A stretch of 64,000 nt of DNA, taken from positions 372,001 to 436,000 of the forward strand of contig NZ_JFGT01000002.1 in assembly GCF_000599885.1 (NCBI RefSeq), in the 5' to 3' direction. Source of the stretch: Pantoea sp. IMH. GTDB taxonomy: Bacteria > Pseudomonadota > Gammaproteobacteria > Enterobacterales > Enterobacteriaceae. How positions within the stretch are numbered: position 1 is the stretch's first letter; every line of letters begins with the position of its first letter. Position numbers and translations under genes: made by a program. Below, piece after piece: positions 57,142 to 64,000 of the stretch. The notes under the pieces are model-generated. The model made no database searches, was not told the DNA's origin, and was given only the letters and a program-made list of their open reading frames with translations.

Positions 57142-57741
57142 ATGAAAAAAACAGCTTTAAATCGTATTACCTCAGGTATTTTTCTGTTAACGGCCTGCAA
57201 TGCAGCGTTCGCTGCCACCACCACCGCAGATGTTGGCGGCGGAACAATCACTTTTTACGGTGCGGTAACAGATGCGACCTGTAACGTCACTACCAATAGC
57301 GGCAGTGATTTTGCGGTTGATTTGAACCCGGTAACCCGTAGCGACATGGGCGACAGCGTAGGCGTAATCAGTACCAACGCCAAACAGTTTACGCTGAATG
57401 TTGATGGCTGTGCCGGTTTCAACAGCAGCAGCAGTGCGGCACAAACGCTGAAAGTGACATTCTCAGGCGGCAACGTTTCTGAAGATAACACTTATCTGAA
57501 AAACAGCACAGGCACCGCCAGCGGTGTCGGCATCGGTCTCACCAGCGATGGCAGCCAGTTGATTGCGCTGAACCAGGCGCTTGATACCGGTCTGAAAACG
57601 TCATCCTCTGACGGTACTGTCTATGACACGTCACCCGCCGGTGCCCTTAACTACTACGCCAATTATTACAACTACGGCGGCGCGGCAGTTACGCCAGGCT
57701 CGGTAGTGACTACCGCCACTTATACCTTTACCTACGAGTAA
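57142..57741 (+). CDS. Major fimbrial subunit of a Yeh-like chaperone-usher operon
   Basis: Pilin of 199 residues with a signal peptide ending near NAAFA (about 24). The mature protein starts with threonine- and glycine-rich sequence, then the pilin pattern GGGTITFYGAVTDATCNVTT. Two cysteines (ATCNV near 47 and VDGCAG near 92) would form the usual pilin disulfide. It ends with the alternating hydrophobic donor/groove strand TTATYTFTYE. It is first in the order pilin, chaperone, usher, adhesin. An AAAGGATTATAAGAGAC leader precedes it. Confidence 0.9.
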   Translation: MKKTALNRITSGIFLLTACNAAFAATTTADVGGGTITFYGAVTDATCNVTTNSGSDFAVDLNPVTRSDMGDSVGVISTNAKQFTLNVDGCAGFNSSSSAAQTLKVTFSGGNVSEDNTYLKNSTGTASGVGIGLTSDGSQLIALNQALDTGLKTSSSDGTVYDTSPAGALNYYANYYNYGGAAVTPGSVVTTATYTFTYE

Positions 57742-57794
57742 GCATTTATTCGGGAGCATTAACAGACAAGGATGTCATTAAATGAGGACTGAAA

Positions 57795-58499
57795 ATGAAA
57801 TTCGTCTCTACCGCAACATTGCTGTGTATTCTTTCATTCGGCACAAATGCCAGCGTCGTGATGAATAATACGCGCGTCGTTTATGACAGTGACAAAAAAA
57901 CCGTTAATGTCCAGCTCGTCAATAAATCCGCTGAAGCGCACCTGATTCAGTCGTGGATAGATAACGGCAACCCCAATGAAAAACCAGAAAATCTCAGATT
58001 GCCTCTGGCTGTCGTACCCTCGGTAGCACGCATTGGCGCCAACGATGGTCAGATCCTTAACGTGATGAAAAATAATCTGGCTGCCACGCTGCCGGGAGAT
58101 CGCGAATCGCTGTTCTGGCTGAACTTTATTGATATTCCGCCTAACCCCAAAGACAAAAGTGGCAGTTACATTCAGTTCGCCGTGCGCAACCGCGTCAAGG
58201 TCTTTTATCGCCCTGCAAATCTGAAAGCCGATCTCAATAACCTGCAAACCTACCTTACGTTGGCCAGTGAACATGATGGCTTATGCATAAAAAACAGCTC
58301 GCCTTACTACGTTACGGTTGCCGGATTAAGCAAAATAAAAAATGGCAGTAAAAAAGACAATCTGCTGGATGAAACGCTAATGATTTCTCCCTTTAGCTGC
58401 GCCGCAGTAAATAGTCGTCATCTGCAATCCTCCGATCGGGTTTATCTGACTTATATCGATGACTTTGGCACACTCAGAACGGTTGACATTCGTAGCTAA
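57795..58499 (+). CDS. Periplasmic fimbrial chaperone (PapD/YehC-like)
   Basis: Two-domain immunoglobulin-like chaperone of 234 residues with a signal peptide ending near GTNAS. The pilin-binding residues are in place: the arginine of NNTRVVYD and the lysine of RNRVKVFYRPANLK, with the G1 donor strand YIQFAVRN before it. The short F1-G1 loop puts it in the FGS class. The C-terminal domain has a cysteine pair (GLCIKN, PFSCAA). SLFWLNFIDIPPNPK is the conserved chaperone signature. Its stop overlaps the usher start as TAATG. Confidence 0.92.
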   Translation: MKFVSTATLLCILSFGTNASVVMNNTRVVYDSDKKTVNVQLVNKSAEAHLIQSWIDNGNPNEKPENLRLPLAVVPSVARIGANDGQILNVMKNNLAATLPGDRESLFWLNFIDIPPNPKDKSGSYIQFAVRNRVKVFYRPANLKADLNNLQTYLTLASEHDGLCIKNSSPYYVTVAGLSKIKNGSKKDNLLDETLMISPFSCAAVNSRHLQSSDRVYLTYIDDFGTLRTVDIRS

Positions 58500-60925
58500 T
58501 GAAAACGTCATTTTCGCTTTTCAGAATAATAGTGATTTTTTTCGGCACGGTTAGCTGTCTGCGCAGTTATGCCGGTGAAGAATTCAATCAGGGCTTTATG
58601 ATGGGCAGCGTGTCAAAAGAGAACTGGTCTGAGGAAAAAAACACTATTTCTCCCGGCACTTACAGCGTTGACATCTATGTCAATAAAGAGTGGAAAGGTA
58701 AATATCAGTTAAAGGTAGAAGGTAAAGATCGCTTTCTTATTCAACGAGAGGATTTCCCCTCGCTGGATTTGAAAAGCGACTCAGATAACGTTCCGAACGC
58801 TCCCGGACAGTGGATTTATTTGCACGATATCATTCAGGGTAATGAGATCCGTTTCCGTCAGGATATTTTTCAGCTCGATATTACTGTGCCTCAGGCTCAG
58901 ATTATTGCGCACGATCGTAACTGGATGCCACCGGCGCTGTGGGATAAGGGAATCGCAGGTTTATTCACCAACTATAACGTTATCTATTCCGACGGGAACT
59001 ATAAAAATAATCAAAATACGTCAAATCTCTACCTGACATTGAACAGCGGATTTAATCTTGCTGACTGGCATGTCCGTGATAACTCTTACTATTATCGCAA
59101 TACGTTCCATTCAGGATGGATTAACCGCTCCCGTTACTTAGAGAAATCTTTCCCCGCGATGAATGCGACTTTCAGAGCGGGTGATGATAATACCAGTTCG
59201 GTCTGGTTTGATAGCGTCCGATACCGGGGCGTCAGCCTGAGTAAAGATCTGGCGATGCTGCCTGACAGCTACCGGACCTATATGCCCGTTGTCAGCGGCA
59301 TCGCAGAAACGAATGCGATAATAAAAGTGCTTCAGGACGATAAGATCGTTTTTCAGCAAAGCGTGCCGGCCGGCCCGTTTGAATTTTCCGATCTGATGCC
59401 GACGGGCTCAAGGTCAGATCTCTATCTCGTCATTGAAAATACCGATGGCCGTAAAAGCACCACAGTAATACCCTATTCTTCTTCGGGAAATCTGCTCAGA
59501 AGCGGTTCCTCTGACTGGATGCTTTACGCGGGGCAATTCAAGAGTGATTCTCTGCTCAGAAATAATGATTTTTTCCAGGCGGAGTACTCCAGAGGGATAA
59601 ATAATTACCTGACGCTGGTAGCTGGCACTATCCTGGGTGAGGATTATCAGTCTGGCCTGATGGGCGCAGGACTATTAATTCCCCGCCTCGGAACGCTGTC
59701 AGCCAGCCATCAGTATACCCGCGCCGGCCTGACAGATGACAATCTTCAGGGAGGCAAAACACGGCTCTCGCTGAACAGGCATTTTGCCACCCGGACCTCC
59801 GTCACGCTTGCAGCATCACACAGTGAAAGAAATTATCTCACGCTGAGCCAGTCTGATACTGCCGCTGACTATATCAGCGACCAGATAGGTTATCGCGCCC
59901 AGGAGAAGAATACGCTGAGCCTGGCGATTGACCAACGACTGCCGGCGGGTTATGGCAATCTGAACGCCGGCCTTTTCGCCACGGAATACTGGAATACATC
60001 GAAGGTTTCCCGCCAGATCAGCCTGGGGTGGAGCAATACTTACCATCATATTTCCTGGTCAGTTAACGGCGGGAAAAGGATTTACACCAACGTTGATAAC
60101 GTCCAGCGCCTCTATCGGACGGCGGTTTACCGCGACGAAAAATATGCCAGCCTCAACCTGAGTATTCCCCTCAGCCTGTTTGGTCGTAACGGCACGATAA
60201 GCGCCGCTTCCAGCATGCAGGGAAATCAATACACCGCCTCAACAGGCTGGAATGAAAAGGTGTCCGACGCCTTCAGATACTCCCTTTCAGCTAACAGAAG
60301 AAGTCAGGAAGGTGCATCATCCAGCACCTGGTTTTCCTACATGTCGCCATGGTCCGCCCTTAATGGCAACCTGACGCAGGGTGAAAATTATACCCAGTAC
60401 GATCTTGGCGCCTCAGGCTCGCTGCTGTTATCCCGCCACGGTTTGCTCTCATCACCGTTAATGGGCAACCATTTTGTCATCATCGATGCGCCGGGCGTCG
60501 CCGATGCGAAAGTGAACGGCAATGCGAATATAACAACCAACAGCAGAGGGAAAGCCTTAATCCCCTACGCCACGCCCTGGCGCAAAAATACGTTTTATCT
60601 CACTTCAGAATCTGCCGGCGATATTGAGGGAAATATTAAAAAAGTCGCCCCGTGGAAAGGCAGTATTTCTTACGTGAAATATGTCACTGATACCCGGCAA
60701 ACCTTTTCCTTGCAGGCCCGTTATGTGGATGGAACGCCGCTGGCATTTGGCGCCTCATTGTTTGACCGAAAAGGCGTCGAGTTAGGCTATGTAGCACAGG
60801 GTGGGCTGATTTATGTCAGAGCTGATTTTTTGCCCGACTATATCCTGGTCCGGACAGATAAAGCGACATCCTGCGTCATCCAAAATGCTACGCTCACCGG
60901 AGAAAATTTATGCAAACGTTTATAA
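58499..60925 (+). CDS. Outer-membrane fimbrial usher (YehB-like)
   Basis: Usher that accepts chaperone-pilin complexes and threads the fibre through the outer membrane. The 808 residues are slightly shorter than FimD. After the signal peptide comes an N-terminal domain (about 25-150), then a large beta-barrel with an internal plug, with MPTGSRSDLYLVIENTDGRK near 300, and C-terminal domains with LMGNHFVIIDAPGVADAKV near 650. The last 20 residues hold a cysteine pair (TSCVI, NLCKRL) as in other ushers. It overlaps the adhesin gene by 16 bp. Confidence 0.94.
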   Translation: MKTSFSLFRIIVIFFGTVSCLRSYAGEEFNQGFMMGSVSKENWSEEKNTISPGTYSVDIYVNKEWKGKYQLKVEGKDRFLIQREDFPSLDLKSDSDNVPNAPGQWIYLHDIIQGNEIRFRQDIFQLDITVPQAQIIAHDRNWMPPALWDKGIAGLFTNYNVIYSDGNYKNNQNTSNLYLTLNSGFNLADWHVRDNSYYYRNTFHSGWINRSRYLEKSFPAMNATFRAGDDNTSSVWFDSVRYRGVSLSKDLAMLPDSYRTYMPVVSGIAETNAIIKVLQDDKIVFQQSVPAGPFEFSDLMPTGSRSDLYLVIENTDGRKSTTVIPYSSSGNLLRSGSSDWMLYAGQFKSDSLLRNNDFFQAEYSRGINNYLTLVAGTILGEDYQSGLMGAGLLIPRLGTLSASHQYTRAGLTDDNLQGGKTRLSLNRHFATRTSVTLAASHSERNYLTLSQSDTAADYISDQIGYRAQEKNTLSLAIDQRLPAGYGNLNAGLFATEYWNTSKVSRQISLGWSNTYHHISWSVNGGKRIYTNVDNVQRLYRTAVYRDEKYASLNLSIPLSLFGRNGTISAASSMQGNQYTASTGWNEKVSDAFRYSLSANRRSQEGASSSTWFSYMSPWSALNGNLTQGENYTQYDLGASGSLLLSRHGLLSSPLMGNHFVIIDAPGVADAKVNGNANITTNSRGKALIPYATPWRKNTFYLTSESAGDIEGNIKKVAPWKGSISYVKYVTDTRQTFSLQARYVDGTPLAFGASLFDRKGVELGYVAQGGLIYVRADFLPDYILVRTDKATSCVIQNATLTGENLCKRL

Positions 60926-61986
60926 AAAGATTTCTCTCTACTCTCGCCTTATTAGCAGGATTAAATGTTGCTCTTTTAACTCAGGCTTTTGCCTACTGTG
61001 ATGCCTCCAATATCGCGACAGGCAAAAGTGCTGTTGCAACCTCGGCTATCAGCAATATTGAACTTGCCAGCCTGCTTTCACTCACTAACAGCTATTCGGT
61101 TACCAGTAGTTCGAACTTCTCAGGATTCAAACTCACCTGTGTCACCGGCGGGGAAACGCTGAATTATCGTAACGGTATTGAAGGAGGCTACACAGTAAAA
61201 TTTGCCACTGGCGATCAGGATACCTTTATCAAATTCACCGCATCGCTACCTGTTGCAAGTAAAAATTTTGGTGCCTTTATCACTCAGGATTATGCATCAC
61301 CGGAATTCGATAGCGAAATTACCTTTACCGCTGAGGTAGTCGATGGCCCCCATTACGATGTTGCCACCACAACAGGGAATATTGAAATCCCGGTTTTATA
61401 TTTTATTTCAAATAACGGCAGTAGCGCCTACCCGACTGCCGCTGCGCTACGCGGGCTGGCCCCCTCAAAATCAGTTGCAGCGTCAAGCTCCTATAGCGAT
61501 CTAAAAGGCTTTGCCTCATTTAACATCAGCTTTTCACCGGTTAATACGACGTGCGTTATTCAGAATCAGCAGTTCTCATTGCCCTCAACCACGCTCTACA
61601 CGCTTAAATCCGGTGATTTTTCCGACACGCGCTTTGCTGTCCCCGTTTCCTGTAGCGGCAGTATCAACAGTAAAGCGACAAAGACCTTCAATCTGCGGGC
61701 CTACAGCAATGATATCGTTGATAACGCCAACTATATCATCAGGAACGCCGCGTCGACTTCTTCGGGAATTGGCGTCCAGTTATTTAACGTAGCTGCCGAT
61801 CCACTGAGATTCAGTGCGGGATATGACGCCTCCTCCACGTCGCTTGGTTCCTTAACTCAGGGCAAGGATCTGGTTGGCTCGCTCACCGCGTTAGATATCG
61901 GCGCAAGATATAAAATTTACGATCCTGCCCGCGTTTCACCGGGAACGGTGGTAGGCACGATAATCATTTATATGGAGTATCAATAG
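60910..61986 (+). CDS. Two-domain fimbrial tip adhesin
   Basis: A 358-residue secreted protein, signal peptide ending near TQAFA, starting with a mature YCDASNIATGKS. About 200 residues of receptor-binding domain are followed by a pilin-like domain from NTTCVIQNQQFSLPSTTLYT (near 215) to the terminal VGTIIIYMEYQ strand. This is the plan of tip adhesins that complement only the next subunit. No separate minor pilins are encoded, giving a minimal four-gene operon. The receptor cannot be predicted from sequence. Confidence 0.86.
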   Translation: MQTFIKRFLSTLALLAGLNVALLTQAFAYCDASNIATGKSAVATSAISNIELASLLSLTNSYSVTSSSNFSGFKLTCVTGGETLNYRNGIEGGYTVKFATGDQDTFIKFTASLPVASKNFGAFITQDYASPEFDSEITFTAEVVDGPHYDVATTTGNIEIPVLYFISNNGSSAYPTAAALRGLAPSKSVAASSSYSDLKGFASFNISFSPVNTTCVIQNQQFSLPSTTLYTLKSGDFSDTRFAVPVSCSGSINSKATKTFNLRAYSNDIVDNANYIIRNAASTSSGIGVQLFNVAADPLRFSAGYDASSTSLGSLTQGKDLVGSLTALDIGARYKIYDPARVSPGTVVGTIIIYMEYQ

Positions 61987-62019
61987 CTGTTTGATAAGAG
62001 AGTCACCCGCCAAAAGATC

Positions 62020-62041
62020 AGGCCGACGCGGCAGGCGGCCT
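62020..62041 (+). terminator. Candidate terminator of the fimbrial operon
   Basis: AGGCCG and CGGCCT form a six-base stem with a ten-base loop, followed by TTTGTGTTGT. It lies 33 bp after the adhesin stop. The T-tract is weak, so this is a tentative call. Confidence 0.45.
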
Positions 62042-62185
62042 TTGTGTTGTCGCCACCTGGCTTCTATTCCCAAAGTAGCTGTCCTGATAAGCGCCGGACA
62101 GGGTGAAGGAAGAGCAGAAAAGTTGAATTGCTGGCGGAATGAGCAAACGCACGGCAACGTAGTGAATCCCTGCCTCTGACTGTGC

Positions 62186-62191
62186 TATAGT
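62186..62191 (+). promoter_or_regulatory. Candidate -10 element of the argW promoter
   Basis: TATAGT lies ten bases before the tRNA gene and is followed by a GC-rich stretch (GCGTGCCGC), the discriminator typical of stringently controlled tRNA promoters. A possible -35, GTGAAT, is 18 bp upstream and is a poor match. Confidence 0.5.
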
Positions 62192-62201
62192 GCGTGCCGC
62201 T

Positions 62202-62276
62202 GTCCCCTTAGTTAAATGGATATAACGAGCCCCTCCTAAGGGCTAGTTGTAGGTTCGATTCCTGCAGGGGACACCA
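62202..62276 (+). tRNA. argW: tRNA-Arg, anticodon CCT (argW)
   Basis: The 75-nt gene folds into a full cloverleaf. The acceptor stem is GTCCCCT/AGGGGAC, the anticodon stem is AGCCC/GGGCT around loop CTCCTAA (anticodon CCT at 62235-62237), the T-loop is GTTCGATTC, and the CCA end is encoded. It is nearly identical to E. coli argW and follows yfdC (with the fimbrial insertion between them), as in E. coli. argW is a known attachment site for prophages and islands, matching the accessory DNA on its 3' side. Confidence 0.97.
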
Positions 62277-62686
62277 TTTACCTCTCAGCCAAGCGTTGTA
62301 TTCCGTCTCGGTCTGCTGCTGGTCCAGTTGATCCTGACGCTCCTTTTCTTCACGCATCTGACGCCTGAATTCAGCCTGATACTCTTTTTCTTCCTGCGCC
62401 TTTTCCAGCAGGGCTCGCTTATCCAGAAACTGCTGTTTTAAGACCTCTCAGTCGGCGCTATCTTCATGTCCCGAAAGGTGATTTTCTCGCTGAGGGCAGC
62501 ATAAATCTCTCTTTCCTTTCTGAACTGGTCGTACTTACTTTGCCACTGATTCACCACGGTGCCCGATTGAACTTATACTTTCAGTCCACTGTGCGCTGCA
62601 GTGCCCGGGAGGCTTTATTTCTGGCACTGTGAAATTCATTCCACGGCACAGACCGATGATATCAGCCGGATTCGATCCGAACTCAT
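62208..62686 (-). pseudogene. Frameshifted remnant of a charged, coiled-coil protein reading into argW
   Basis: From an ATG at 62686 the minus strand gives a plausible protein only if the reading frame is changed several times: MSSDRIRLISSVCAVE, then WNEFHSARNKASRALQRTVD, then NQWQSKYDQFRKEREIYAAL with KITFRDMKIAPTE, then VLKQQFLDKRALLEKAQ and a Glu/Lys/Gln-rich coiled-coil tail to TETEYNAWLRG. Stops and shifts separate these blocks. The last frame continues through the tRNA and stops inside it (TAA at 62208), so its end was created by a junction at argW. I do not recognise the family. Confidence 0.55.
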
Positions 62687-62697
62687 TAAATCGCTCA

Positions 62698-62801
62698 CTA
62701 TGGTTGATTAAAGCGCTGCCGCGACATAAACACCCAGACAATTACACCAATAATAACCAGGATAATACCTGCAGCATTGTCATCTTTTTTCTTTATGCCA
62801 T
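62698..62801 (-). pseudogene. Small membrane-peptide gene broken by a one-base deletion
   Basis: An ATG at 62801 with AGGAAAG upstream opens a frame that stops at the third codon. Restoring one base after the second codon gives a 34-residue peptide, ending at 62698, with a charged start (KKKDDNAAG), a hydrophobic span (IILVIIGVIVWVFM) and a SRQRFNQP tail. The length (3n+2) fits a single-base loss. The remnant coiled-coil gene begins 12 bp further on. No family is recognised. Confidence 0.4.
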
Positions 62802-62879
62802 GTTTTATTTCTTTCCTTTCTTATTCCGGTCCTGATTATTTAGCCTGAATAACGGGCAAGGGACCTTTGCTACAGCCGA

Positions 62880-63284
62880 TTAATATTGGTTCCCTGAGCA
62901 AATCGGTAAATGGGTGTATCCGGGCTTGCTGGCCATATAGAGGGGAGCACATGTGGGCTGTCGGGGTTGTGTGCTGACCGGTTCGTCGTTTTCTGTAATG
63001 CGTTGCGGTTCCTGCTTTTTCGCAGTTGTCACTTTTTTCGTCTGCATTTTGCGGGTGGAGGTGGAAGATTTTGCCGGGCTGCGGACTTCTGAGGAGCCAT
63101 ACCCGGAACAGAATCGCTTCGACTGGCTCAGGCTCCCGTCATTACAGACAAAACGTCCATCCGATGTGCAGTGTGCAATACCACCCTTTGAACCGGAACA
63201 GGGCTGCCTGCCACGCGCAGCATCAGCTTGTGCCGTAAAAAGAATTCCTGAGACCAGAAGGAAAATTAATTTTCTCATTTCCAT
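62880..63284 (-). CDS. Predicted secreted six-cysteine protein of unknown function
   Basis: The 134 residues start with a clear signal peptide (MRKLIFLLVSGILFTAQADA; an ATG two codons earlier is also possible). The mature part has six cysteines: CSGSKGGIAHC, FVCNDGSLSQSKRFC near 45-60, and a C-terminal pair in QPTCAPLY and LPICSGNQ. Between them lies a basic, Ser/Thr/Lys-rich linker of about 45 residues. The arrangement suggests an N-terminal disulfide-bonded knot joined to a short C-terminal loop. I recognise no family. It sits in the island next to argW, and its product would go to the periplasm or outside. Confidence 0.72.
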   Translation of the reverse strand: MEMRKLIFLLVSGILFTAQADAARGRQPCSGSKGGIAHCTSDGRFVCNDGSLSQSKRFCSGYGSSEVRSPAKSSTSTRKMQTKKVTTAKKQEPQRITENDEPVSTQPRQPTCAPLYMASKPGYTHLPICSGNQY

Positions 63285-63438
63285 ATCCGTTATTTATTTC
63301 GTTACTTTGGGGCTAAGTAATCCGAAAGCTATTAACCGTTTCGTCAGGAAAACTTGCAATGATTCAAAGCAAAAATAATGATAAATTCTTCAGCACTCGC
63401 TATGGCAGCAGCGCAAAAATCAGGTTAAAGAAAGTGCT

Positions 63439-63870
63439 TTAATCAAAACTCTGCCCAAGGCGGGATAAAGCACCGGGCGGAGTAAATGTCCAGTTTTTCA
63501 CCATACCTGACCGCATAAATAAACGCCCCAGAGGCGTCACGAGTCTTCCATTATGGAAGGTTACCTCAACACATCCGGTCACACCCTGACCATACAGGAA
63601 TACCGGCACAAATTTTACGACCCGGTCGTCGTAACGCAGGAGGATACCGGCATTCTCAAAAGGCCCGCCTTTCACCAGCAGGTTCGTGACGGATGCTGTG
63701 AACGGTTCCACATTCAGTCCGGTATCCACCAACCATGCGTCCATCTGCTCCTGAAGTTGCGTCATTCGCAGGCGAAATTCTGCAATATCATTCTGAGTCT
63801 TGCTGACAGATGAAGCTGGAGCATGCTGTCTGGTCTGCAATTTTTCGAGAAACTGTGATTTTACTGACAT
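63439..63870 (-). CDS. Hypothetical island protein, 143 residues
   Basis: No family recognised. The N-terminal 50 residues are polar and helical (KTQNDIAEFRLRMTQLQEQM), consistent with a short coiled coil. The remaining 90 residues look like a compact alpha/beta domain: VTNLLVKGGPFENAGILLRY, VVKFVPVFLYGQGVTGCVEV, and GALSRLGQSFD at the end. There is no signal peptide or membrane span, so the product is probably cytoplasmic. It starts 14 bp after the stop of the upstream gene on the same strand, so the two are likely one operon. Confidence 0.72.
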   Translation of the reverse strand: MSVKSQFLEKLQTRQHAPASSVSKTQNDIAEFRLRMTQLQEQMDAWLVDTGLNVEPFTASVTNLLVKGGPFENAGILLRYDDRVVKFVPVFLYGQGVTGCVEVTFHNGRLVTPLGRLFMRSGMVKNWTFTPPGALSRLGQSFD

Positions 63871-63884
63871 GGTGTTATTTGGCC

Positions 63885-64000
63885 TTAGAGACGGGTTGAC
63901 GTGTCAAGATACTGCTGTTGCTTAAGATGTCGCAAGAGTACCCGTCCTTCCGGCATAAACTCGGTACCGTAGCGAACCAGCCCAATACCTTTCAATTCCG
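63885..64000 (-). CDS. 3' end of an unidentified gene running off the window
   Basis: On the minus strand an open frame enters from the right edge and ends at a TAA (63885-63887). The visible 37 residues include ELKGIGLVRYGTEFMPEGRV and end HLKQQQYLDTSTRL. It is 14 bp upstream of the 143-residue gene in the same direction. Too little is visible to assign a family. Confidence 0.6.
   Translation of the reverse strand, partial: ELKGIGLVRYGTEFMPEGRVLLRHLKQQQYLDTSTRL

Noticed and set aside
1..64000. CRISPR array, rRNA genes, riboswitches or insertion sequences
   Set aside because: No regularly spaced repeats, rRNA sequence, recognisable riboswitch cores or transposase genes were seen in the window.

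Overview
The window is a chromosomal segment of a gamma-proteobacterium of the order Enterobacterales. Gene order follows the Escherichia coli block hisJQMP-ubiX-purF-cvpA-dedD-folC-accD-dedA-truA-usg-pdxB-flk-fabB-mnmC-yfcL-epmC-yfcA-mepA-aroC-prmB-smrB-sixA-fadJI-yfcZ-fadL-mlaA-yfdC-argW almost exactly, and the proteins align well with what I remember of the E. coli ones. Species-specific insertions (tctDE/tctCBA, a rhodanese/MocR pair, a sugar ABC-kinase operon, and a ccm locus between mlaA and yfdC) suggest an Erwiniaceae-type genome (Pantoea/Erwinia-like). That assignment is an inference.

Layout. 1-749: C-terminal part of a SorC-family regulator. 783-3983: hisPMQJ on the minus strand, with a sigma-54 promoter and an NtrC-type palindrome upstream of hisJ. 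4256-14083: the minus-strand housekeeping block from pdxB down to ubiX, with a PurR operator before cvpA and a terminator between purF and ubiX. 14162-15960: a divergent AraC regulator and EamA exporter. 15917-21048: the tricarboxylate two-component system tctDE and its transporter tctCBA. 21364-24382: flk, then a rhodanese and a MocR-type regulator in divergent orientation. 25097-31840: a six-gene catabolic operon (periplasmic sugar-binding protein, double-NBD ATPase, two permeases, FGGY pentulose kinase, SIS-domain phosphosugar isomerase).

32060-41455: fabB and mnmC (divergent, with FabR and FadR sites between them), then the prmB-aroC-mepA-yfcA-epmC-yfcL run, smrB and sixA. 41666-47205: anaerobic fatty-acid oxidation genes fadIJ, yfcZ and the long-chain fatty-acid porin fadL. 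FadR-like operators sit before fadI and fadL and beside fabB, so the region gathers several FadR targets. 47316-55065: mlaA downstream of a complete nine-gene cytochrome c maturation operon (ccmABCDEFGHI). 55317-56249: yfdC.

From about 56250 the DNA turns accessory and more AT-rich. It holds a 33-residue membrane-peptide ORF, a long non-coding leader, a four-gene chaperone-usher fimbrial operon with the YehDCBA gene order, and then tRNA-Arg(CCT) (argW). argW is a well-known integration site for prophages and islands. Beyond it lie two frameshifted gene remnants, a secreted six-cysteine protein, a 143-residue unknown and a gene running off the right edge. The unrecognised material is concentrated here and in the 25-32 kb sugar operon.
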